Part shown: positions 40,154 through 49,751 of the stretch, in pieces
Position numbering within the stretch: position 1 is the first letter of the stretch
Layout: every line of letters starts with the position of its first letter
Assembly (NCBI GenBank): GCA_965240325.2
Contig: OZ251223.1
Span: 3,286,001-3,350,000, forward strand
Source of the DNA: Rebecca billardiae RCC1528
Taxonomy: Eukaryota; Haptophyta
Direction of reading: 5' to 3'
Length of the DNA: 64,000 bases
Made by a program: the position numbers and the translations under genes
The notes under the pieces: model-generated
Seen by the model: the letters and a program-made list of their open reading frames with translations, nothing else
Told to the model about the DNA's origin: nothing
Databases searched by the model: none

Positions 40154-43100
40154 TTAGAGGGTCGCTGCTGCGGCGGGCGGCGCGAGCTCGATGCGCAGCC
40201 CCTTGTACGCATCGCGGAGCTGCGCGGCTGCGGGCTCGCTGCGCGTGTTCAGGTCGACGATGAAGCCGTCGACGGCGGAGCACACCGCCTGCCGGGCGCT
40301 CAGCGACGGCGCGGCCGCGTGCGCGTGGATCCAGCCGGTGACGAGCTCGTGCACCGCGCCTGGCGCGCAGCGCGCGGCGCGGTGGGGGCGCGGACGGGGC
40401 GCCTCGTCAGCGCCAGCGCGCAGGGCGCGCCCGCGCGGCTCCGCGCGCCGCGCGCCGCCGGTGCGCGCACCGAGCAGGTGCAGGCGCGCGCTGCCGCTCT
40501 GCTCCCACAGCGCCTGCATCCGGCTGCCGCGCGCGCTGGGGTCGGCGTAGGTCTTCCAGAGCCGCTCCCAGGGCACGGGCGGCTCGACGCCGGTCGAGAG
40601 CAGCTGCACGACGTGCGCCGAGCTGCCGTCCGCCGACTGCAGCCGCTCCGCCTCGAGCGTCGCGCAGATCAGGTCGAGGCGCAGCACGTACGGCTCGGCA
40701 GGGTGCGGCGCGCAGAAGGCGGCGCGCAGCTCGCGCACCGCCTCGCACGTCGACGCCCAGCCGCCGTCCATCGAGCGCTCGAGCAGGGCGAGCAGGTGCT
40801 GCGCGCGCGTGCGGGGAGGGGGCAGGGGGCCGAGTGGGTGAGTGCACGCTCGGACGTCGACGCAGGCACACACACACACACTCAGTGCACACACACACAC
40901 ACACACACACACAGTGCACACACACACACACACACACACAGTGCACACACACACACACACACACACAGTGCACACACACACACACACACACACAGTGCAC
41001 ACACACACACACACACAGTGCACACACACACACACAGCGGCCCCCACCCACCTTCTCCACGTGGTCGGCGTACTGCTGGTACGGCGCGGCGACGCCGAGC
41101 ACGGCGAGGGCGGCGAGGTGCAGCTGGTGCTGCTCGCACAGGCCGTACAGCGCGTCCAGCTCGAACAGCCTGCGCGCCGCCACGGAGGGCGGCGCGGGGT
41201 GCGCAGCGCGCGCGGAGGCTGCGCGTGAGGCGCGCGGCGGCGCGCGCGGCCGGGGTGCGCACACGCCAGGGCGCGCGCGCGCGCGCGAGCACGCCCGGCG
41301 GCCGGGGCGGGCGATGCGCGCGCACCGCTGGCCCAGCTCGAGCGTGAGGCCGTGCACGCCCGGGTTCGTGCGCGCCACCTGCTCCAGCTGCGTGAGCACC
41401 TGCCAGCCCAGCCCGGCAGCAGCGCGCACGTCGAGCGCAGGGGCGGCAGCCGCGGCGCGCGCGCTCAGCGCGCGTGCCCGCCGCCGTGGCGCGCGCGCGC
41501 GAGTGACGGGCGCGAGGGGCGGCGGCGGCGCGCGCGCGCGCGCGCGTACCTTGCTCTGCGCGCGCACCACGCTGAGCCGCTCCTCCGCGATCCGGACAAA
41601 GTCCGGGCCGAGCGAGCCCCCGGACTCGGAGGCGGCCCGCGCGGCGAGGAGCGCCTGAACGAGCCATGCCTCCCGCTGCGCGAGGGTGGGGGGCGGCTGC
41701 GGCCGGCCCGCGTCGGCGGCGGAGCCCTCGCGCTCGGCGAGCGCGGCGAACGCGCGCGCCGCCTCCACGTGCCACGCGCGCCGCACGTAGAACGTCGCGA
41801 GCGGCTCCCGATGCGCGAGCTTGTTGCACAGCGAAGGCACGTCCGCGGCCGCGCCGGCCGCGCGCAGCATCGGGCCCCACGTGCGCGCGATGGCGTCGGG
41901 GCCCTCGTCGGCGGCGGTGGAGAGGAAGCGCTCGAGCACGGGCGAGTCGAGCGCGGGCAGCACCGCCCCCTGCCCCGCCGCGAGCACCCACCAGAACAGC
42001 CCGATGTGCAGCGCCTCGTCGAGCGGGCGGCGCTGCAGCCCGTAATCCAGCACGCGCTTCCACATGTCGGGCGCGACGCGCGCGGGGGCGGCGGCGGGCG
42101 CGGGGCGCGCCGCGGCGGCGGGCGGCGTGGCGTGCGAGCCCGCGCTGAGCAGCCCCTGCAGCGCGTCCACGCACACGCGGTACGCCGACAGCCGCTCCTG
42201 CAGCGCGCGCCACGCGGCCGGGCTCGCGCCGCCGCCGCCGCCGCCGAGCGCGCCGCCGCCGCCGCCGCCGGGGATCGCGGCGGCGCGCGCGGCGTGGTTG
42301 GGGTCGAGCAGGGCGGCGCGCGCGCACGGCAGGTCGATGATCGCCTCGTACAGCCCGAGCTCGACGAACAGGCTCACCACCGCGCGCAGGTCGATGGCGA
42401 GCGCGTAGTCGGCGCACGTGCGCAGCGCGCCGCGCAGCGCGCGCGCGCGCTCGGCCGGCGGCGCCGTCGAGGCGGTCGCGCTGGCGAGGTCGGTCCACAC
42501 GCGGTAGATGGCGTGGTCGGCGGCGGAGAAGTAGGCCGGGCACTCGCGCTGCAGCCGCGCCACCAGCGCGCCGTCGCCCGCGTGGTCGCGCAGCAGCTCG
42601 AGCAGCAGCGCGCGCGGTAGTTTCTCGGAAAGGGCGGGGTCCCAGCCGGCCGCGCCGCCGCCGGCCGCGCCGCCGCCGCCGCCGCCGCCGGCGGAGGTCG
42701 GCGTGGCGGACGCGCCGGGCGCGGCGCGCGCGCGGGCGGCGACGAGGTCGGCGAAGGTGAGCGACGCGAGCATCGCCTGCTCCGCGTCGGGCAGCCGCGC
42801 TGCCAGCCGCTGCAGGAACGCGAACGGCTGGCGCGCCGGCGCGTCGGCCGACCAGGATTGCGCGGGCGGCGCGCGCGCCGACGCCGACGCCGGCGGCGCG
42901 CCCGCGGCCCACGCGGCGGCGGTGGAGGTCTCGGCGAGGAGGGCGACGGCGGAGGCGGCCTGCGCGGCGCGGTCGAGCAGCCGCCACAGCGCCTCGAGCG
43001 ACGCGCGCTCCTCCTTCTCCACCATCTGCTGCCCGATCGCCGAGCGCACCTGGTCAGGCGAGAGTGCGCGCCGCTGCAGCGCCGAGCCGTGCGCGGCCGC

Positions 43101-45078
43101 GGCCGCGGGCGGCGCGCGCACGCCCCACTGCTCGGCGTGCTCGCGGACGAAGGCGCACACGCGGCGGAGCGCGTCGGCGAGCGAAGCCCAGTGCTCGCGC
43201 GAGCGCGCGACGCGCACGCCCGTCTCGTCCGTCGCCGTGATCGGCTGCGCCCACACAGCCGCCAGCAGCCGCGCGGCGATGGCCAGGAGCCCGCCATGCC
43301 GCCCAGAGAAGCGCACGGCGTCGGGCTCGATGGCCTGGCCGAAGGCGGTGCCGCCGTGGAGCGCGAGGTTGCCCGCGTCGCGGTGCGCCTCGCCGCCCAG
43401 CTGCCGCGCCCACGCCGAGATCGCCGAGCCGCTCAGCGCGCCGGGCGGCGCGGCCGCCACCGCGGAGCGCGGCCGCAGCGCGCCGATGGCCAGCGACATT
43501 GCGCACGCCTCCGCGGCGCCGAAGCGGGCGAAGAGGGAGTGCAGCGCGAGCTCGCGCTGGAGGTGCTCGGAGGCGGCGTCGCCGAGCGCGCTCGCCATCA
43601 GCTCGATCGGCCGCCGCTTCTCGAACGTGTACACACCGCCGGCGGTGAGCACGGCGAAGCGGCGCGGCGCGGTCAGTAGCTGAGATACGATCTCGCCGAG
43701 GGCGCCGCGCGCGTCCGCGAGCGCGGCGACGTTGGAGGCGGAGGCGAGCGCGGCGCCGCCGAGGCGCGCGAGCGCGTCGGGCGTGGCGCCCGGCGCCGCG
43801 GCGCGCGCGCCGCCGAGCCCGCCGCCGCCGCCCGCCGCCGCGCTCGCGGGCAGCGCGAACGGCGAGGTCGCGTCCGCACACGGCAACTCGCACAGCGCGT
43901 ACACGGCAGCGGGCACGCGCAGCCGCGTCACGGACTCGCAGAGCTCGTCGTAGCCGACGGCGTCGGCGAAGGCGGCGGCGGAGGGGCGCGCGTACGCCGC
44001 CGCGTACGCGCCGCCGGGCGCGGGCGAGCCGAGCCCGCCCGCGCCGCCGGGCGTGCCGCCCACGCTCGCGGCGCTCCCGAACGCGCCGCCGCCGAGGCCG
44101 AGGCACGACGCGCCGCCGCCGCCGCCCGCGCGCGACACGGCAGAGGGCACGGGGGCGAGGCAGACGAGCTCGCCCTTCGGCTCGTCGACGAGCAGGTAGC
44201 ACCCCGAGGCGAAGAGCGCGCCGTCGAGCGGCACGTGCAGCTTGTCGCCGCCGCCGCCGCCGCCGCCCAGCTCGGCGCGGCCGAGCCCGAGACCGCCGAG
44301 CTCGCCCCAGCCGGCGGCGCCGCCGCCGTACCCGCCGCCCAGCGCGCCGCCCATCCCGCCGAAGCCGGCGGCGCGCGCGTCGGCCGAGTCGGCGCCCGCG
44401 GCGCCGAACCCCGCGCTCGGCGGCGGGTCGAGCGCCGCGTACGCCCGCAGCGTGTGCAGCTGCTGCGAGCGCGACGAGCCGCCCTGCCCGTACGACAGGT
44501 AGAGACGCACGCCTGACGCGGACGTGACGACGAGCTGCACGACGCGCGAGACGGCGGTGGGGACGGCGCTCATGCCGACGAGGGCGGCGACGGGCGCGGT
44601 GGGCGCGGCCTTCGCCGCGGCGTCGATGTCGCGCGCGAGCAGGTCGATCGTGCCGCGCCGCACGCACGACTGCTGCAGCTGCGACAGCTCGGCGCGCAGC
44701 GCGTCCGCGCTCTTCGAGCAGAGCCACGCCGTGTCCTCGCCGCCCTCGCCGAGCGAGTAGAGCTGGAGCACGCTGGCGCGCGAGAGGGTGACGAGCACGC
44801 CGCGCTCCGCGTCGACGACCAGGTCGATGATCGGGTCGTGCGACTCGAACAGCGCCGAGAAGACGAAGTGCCGCACGCGCTCGAGGCGGCGCGAGCGCGG
44901 CCGCTTGGCGGCGCGCGGCGCCCACCAGCTGCCCTCGGCGCCGCGCAGCATCAGCTCGTAGAGGAAGCCGTCGGCGCCGCCCATGAAGACGCGACCGGTG
45001 GGCGTGCCAACCATCTTCACCATGTTCACGTTGTCCGTGAGCACGCGCAGCCCCGAGTGGTACAGCTCGAGCGCCGAG

Positions 45079-45110
<32 letters not shown>

Positions 45111-45659
45111 CATCCGCACGCAGAGCACCGTCACCTCGACGGGCGTGGCGAGCAGCACGACGTACGGCACGTCGTCGGGGAACGCCCCCGCGGGTGGCCG
45201 CGCGAGAGCGGCGGAGACGATGCTCTGGTCCAGCCCGTCGTGCTGCACGAAGCCGCCGAGCGGGTCCTCAAAGTCCCACATGAAGAACCGGTGGTCGACC
45301 GTCAGCCACGCGCGGTGGATCTCGGGGAAGAGGCCGGCGAACATCTCGTACTGCACGCCCGCCATCGCCTGCTCGAGTGCCCCCGGGAGCTTGACGAACG
45401 GCCGGTCGTTCACCGGCGCGAACAGCGGGCGGCGCAGCGGGTCGTCGCTGAGCACCTCGTGCGCGCCGCCCTGCGCGTACGGCTGCGCAGACTTCTTGCT
45501 CAGCAGGTCGTAGAGGTCGACCGAGACGACGCGGGCATCGCGCTCGAGCTGCTCGTCCACGAGGGCGCGCGCGCTCTCCAGAGCCCCGCGCTCCTCCGGC
45601 GCGAGCGCCGACTGCGCTGAGAAGCCGACGATCTGGTGCGGGTGCGGCTCCGAAGCCAT
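40154..45659 (-). CDS. NUP155: Nucleoporin NUP155/NUP170, inner ring of the nuclear pore
   Basis: Exons on the minus strand: 45659-41550, 41399-41326, 41169-41052, 40798-40471, 40359-40154; 1,611 residues, longer than the usual 1,390 because of poly-Gly/Ala inserts. The start is the first ATG (MASEPHPHQ). The N-terminal beta-propeller has LVDEQLERDARVVSVDLYDL, WLTVDHRFFMWDFEDP, DVPYVVLLATPVEVTVLCV, GRVFMGGADGFLYEL and DPIIDLVVDAERGVLVTLS, all typical of this family. The C-terminal alpha-solenoid (FELDALYGLCEQHQLHLAALA, ERLWKTYADP) is spread over the short exons. All four introns are GT-AG (150, 156, 253 and 111 nt). The protein links pore membrane and inner-ring subunits. It is divergent from the RCC1-repeat gene, 190 bp between starts. 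Confidence 0.93.
40869..41036. repeat. (CA)n array with 27-bp higher-order period in a NUP155 intron
   Basis: CA dinucleotides are interrupted by CAGTG at 40883, 40912, 40939, 40966, 40993 and 41016, so the array is a 27-bp minisatellite (spacings 29, 27, 27, 27, 23) built from a microsatellite. It lies within the third NUP155 intron. Confidence 0.9.
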
Positions 45660-45849
45660 CGTCTGCCGATCGCGCGCTTGACTCGACGACGCGCGGCTCT
45701 CGGCTCGGTCGAGTCCGGCGCCAGAGCGGCCACGCTTGCTCAAGTCCGGGCGGCCGAAACGCTGCCCCGCAACAGCGGCGACGACAGCCGCCCGTGTTCA
45801 GTGTTCTCTCGGTTGATCATCCCAGATTTGAGGCGGTGCCTGGACTGCC

Positions 45850-48800
45850 ATGCTGTGGCGGACGCCGCGGCGTTGTGCGGCGGCGCTGGCCCTCATCAGC
45901 GTGGCAGCGCTGGTGCACGAAGCCGAGTGCCGCAGGCCGCGTGGCCACCGCGAGGTCGGCTCGGGCGTGCTCCAGCCCATCACCACGGGCCACTGGTGCC
46001 ATGGCCGCCACTGCTCGCGGCAGAGCGCGCCGCTGACAAGCACGCGCACGTCGGGGGTGACATACTACGTGCCATCGCCACCGCCGCGGGCGCCGCCGCC
46101 CTCGCCCTCGCCTGCGCCCTCGCCTCCACCTCTGCCCCCGTCGCCACCGTCGCCTCCGCCCGAATCCCCGAGCCCGCCGCCCGACCCGAGCCCGCCGCGG
46201 CCGCCGCCGCCCTCGCCGCTGCCGCCGCCGCGGCCGCCTCCGCCCTCGCCGCCCGTGCCACCACCGCCGTCCCCGCTGTCCCCACCGCCGATGGTGTGGT
46301 ACGAGGGTGGGCAGGCGTGCGTCTTCTCCGTCTCTGCCGGCAAATGCCACACCTGCGCGGCGTACGCGTGCTCGGCGCGCGTGTTCTCGGGGCCGCAGCG
46401 CGCCGACCACACCGCCTCGGTCAAGTGCTGGTACGGCCGCCGCGTGAGGGCGCGGAGGCGGAGCGAGCGGCCGCGCGCGGGTCCGAGCGGTGGGCACGTG
46501 CGCGCGCTCCTCACCCTTGCGCGCCTGCCCCCGCCGCTCCGGCCCCGCCGCGTCGCAGGGGCTGCAACGAAGCGGGCCAGCTGGGCCAGGGCGACACGCA
46601 GGCCAGAGGGTCAACTGCCGAGACGGTGCCCGTGCGCATGCCGACGGTGCAGCTCGGGCAGCCGGCGAGCAGCCTGCTCGATATCTCGTGCGGCGAGGCG
46701 CACACGTGCGTCCTGTGGCGCGGGGGCGGCGTCAAGTGCTGGTGCGCGCCGCGGGGCTCGCCTCCCTCCGCCCCGACGGCAGCGCGCGGCACCGCGCACG
46801 GCGCCGCGCATCGGCCGTGCGCGGCGCTCACGCACGCACGCGCGCGCGGCCTCGTGGTGGCCCTGCGCCGCCTCCCGCGCACACGCAGGGGCGCGAACGA
46901 CTGGGGGCAGCTCGGCCTCGGGAGCAGCCTGCCATCCGTCGGGAGCGGGCCCGGCAGCATGGGCGCCTCCCTGCCGTGGCTGCGGCTGGGCGGCACGCAC
47001 CGCGCGGACGCGGTCGTGGCGAGCGCGGCGCACCACACGTGTGTGCTGATGGAGAGCGGCGAGGCCAAGTGCTTCGGCGCGAACTACCACGGGCAGCTCG
47101 GGCTGGGCGACCAGCAGGACCGCGGCAAGACGCCCGACACGATGGGCGATCGCCTGCCGGCGATGCGCTTCGGCAAGGGCGCGAGAATCAAGGTGAGCGA
47201 GCGCCGCCCCAACGGGGGGCCGGTGCGAGCGCGCGCGCGGCGCGGCTCGGGCTGGGCGAGTGGCGTGCACGCGGCGCGCGCCGCGCCAGACGCGCCGGCC
47301 TCGGCGCGAGAGCGCGAGGCGAGCAGGTGCCCGCCCAGGACGGCGGCGCGCGGGGCGGCGCGGGGCCTCCCCGCGCGGCGTGCACGCCCCACGCCAGCCC
47401 ACTCACGCGCGCCGGCTGCCGCCCCGCCCTTGCGCCCTTGGGCGGCGCAGCTGCTGCGCGCGGGCGAGCAGCACACGTGCGCGCTGCTCGAGCCGGGCCA
47501 CGTCAAGTGCGTCGGTCGGAACGAGTTTGGGCAGCTGGGCACGGGGGACGACGAGGCGCGGGGGGACAGCGCGCAGAGCGTGGGCGACCGGCTACCCGTC
47601 GTCGACCTCGGCACGGCGCCGGGCCACCGCGGCGTGGCCGTGCTCGCCACCGACCTCGTGAGCGGCGCGCACTTCAACTGCGCGCTGCTTGAGACTCGGG
47701 ACGTGCGCTGCTGGGGGGGCAACTACTACGGCGAGCTGGGCACGGGGGACGACGAGGCGCGCGGGCTGAAGCCGGCGCAGATGGGCGACCGGCTGCCCAC
47801 CGTCGCGCTCGGCGCGGGCGTCCTCCGCCTCGACGGCGGCGGCAGCGCGCGCCACATGTGCGCTCTTCTAGAGGACGGCGACTACGCGTGCTGGGGTTCC
47901 AACGAGAAGGGGCAGCTGGCGCAGGGCACGCCGGACGCGCACGTGGGGGACAGGTACGTCGAGCTGAGCGCGCTGCAGCCCGCGCGGCTCTCGGGCGCCT
48001 CCGTGCGCAAGCCGTACCGCGGCGCCGCGGGCCAGTCGCACCACTGCGCGCTGCTCGCGGACGGCGACCTCAAGTGTGTGGGCGACAACGACGACGGCCA
48101 GCTCGGCTACGGTGCGCGCGACACGCGCCGCGCCGTGCCGCCGCCAGGGCGCCCGGGGCGCCGCGCGCGTGCTCGTCGGCGGTGAGCGCGCGGCGCGCGC
48201 TGACGCGCGCCCTGCTCCGCGCACCCGCGGCCCTCCGCGCACGCGCCACGCCGGCCGCGCGCCGCCCCCTTTGAGCAGGCGACCAGCGTGCGCGCGGCAA
48301 GGCGTCTGAGACTGTGGGCAGCGCGCTCAGCTCGGTGCCGCTGGCGCCGCCCTGCCTGCGCAGCGGCAACGTGGCGGAGTCGCCGCCGCCGAGCCCGCCG
48401 CCGCTGCCGCCACCGCCGCCGAGCCCGCCGCCGCTCCCGCCGCCCTCGCCGCCGCTCCCGCCGCCCTCGCCCGCGCCGCCGAGCTGGCCACCGTGGCCAC
48501 CCTCGCGCCCGCCCTCGCCCTCATGGCCGCCGCTGCCGCCGCGCCCACCGCCCTCGCCGTCGCGCGCGGTGCTTCGCACGCTGCGCAACGCGCAGAAGGC
48601 GCTGGAGCGCGCGCGAGAGGCCGAGCATTCGCACACGTCCGGCGGCGCGCTGGGCTCCTCGCGGCACGAGAGCTCGCACGAGAAGGACGATGACGACGAC
48701 GACGACGACAACCGCAAGCACCGCCGCCGCAGGCGATGCCGCGGCAGGCACTGCGATGACGACGAGCCCAAGATGATCACCCTGCCCACGCTGCCGCACC

Positions 48801-49438
48801 CGCCGCCGCCCTCGCCCTCGCCGCCGCCCTCGCCCTCGCCGCCGCCCTGGCCCTCGCCGCCGCTGCCCCCGCCGTCTTCTCCGCCGCCGCCGCCGCCGCC
48901 GGATCCCAACGCGCCGCGCTCGCCGCCACGTCCGCCGCCGATGCCGCCTCCTTGGACGCTCCCGTCGTCAGCCGCCGCCGTGCCGCGCGGCCGCCATCGC
49001 ACCCCGGCGCTGACGGGCAGGCGCGAGCGCGCGCACCACGTGCACACGGATGGGCTCCCGGCGAGCGGCGCTCCGGATCCGACGCAGCGCTCGGCGGAGC
49101 GCAGATGGCGGCCCGTCGGGCTGGTGCTGCTCGGTGGCGTTGGCCTCGCACTCGGCGCGGCGCTGCTCGCGCCTGCGCTGGCAGCGTGGCGCACGCGAGA
49201 GGCCAGCACAGCAGCGTCGCGCCGCGCTGCCGGTGCACAACCCACGGTGGACGCAGAGGCGAGGGGCAGTGGGACCCTCTCCGACGGGCGCTCGTCTGAC
49301 TCGGCTGCTCGGGGTGCAAGACCCGCCGCCAGTCCGCCCTTTGCGAACCACGGCGAGGCGCGACAACTTGGGACCTCGTCCGAGTGGCGCGCACAGCCAC
49401 AGGCACAGTCTGCCCGCCCGGGCTTCAGCTTGCTGTAG
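45850..49438 (+). CDS. Secreted, membrane-anchored RCC1-repeat protein with proline-rich stalks
   Basis: Exons 45850-46430, 46559-46741, 46889-47192, 47451-48111, 48279-49438; 962 residues. The signal peptide (RRCAAALALISVAALV) leads into a Pro/Ser hinge (PPPSPSP type, like pherophorins and hydroxyproline-rich glycoproteins). About seven RCC1-like repeats follow, each with a C-x-x-x and V-K-C-W-G-x-N-x-x-G-Q-L-G-x-G-D pattern. Three of the splice joins rebuild exactly this motif (KCW-GCNEAGQLGQGD, KCW-GANDWGQLGLG, GQLGYG-DQRARGKASETVG). A second Pro-rich stalk flanks an acidic/basic patch ([11 protein letters not shown]). A single membrane segment (VGLVLLGGVGLALGAALLAPALAAW) and a short tail end the protein. 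Cysteines in each blade suggest an extracellular disulfide-stabilised propeller. It is probably a cell-surface adhesion or wall protein (inference). Confidence 0.85.
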
Positions 49439-49751
49439 GCGACTACGTCGTATAGATCGACGAGTAGCAGAGAGCGTATATATATACACGTGTACTACGT
49501 AGTGACTACTACGCCCTTATTATTGGTATATTAGCAGTTGGTATACGAGTCATCGGCTCGCGGCGCTCGCGCGTGGCCGCAGCTGCCGGCGCCGCCCCGC
49601 AGCAGCCCCGCAGCTCAAGCTGCCCGCAGCATGCTGCATGACGAGCAGTCCGACTGCTGCTTATTCATGATCAGAGTCAGACGCATCGTCTCGCGCGTCT
49701 CGGACTCGGGCTTGGCGAATGGCGGTAGAATGGTAGTGCCAGCCGAGTGGG
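49439..49751. other. Short intergenic stretch between convergent genes
   Basis: No gene seen. It includes a TATATATATA tract at 49479-49489 and ACTACGTAGTGACTACTACG-type inverted words. Confidence 0.5.

Noticed and set aside
46611-47402. Antisense frames over the RCC1-repeat gene
   Set aside because: They overlap exons confirmed by repeat motifs and splice phase on the plus strand.
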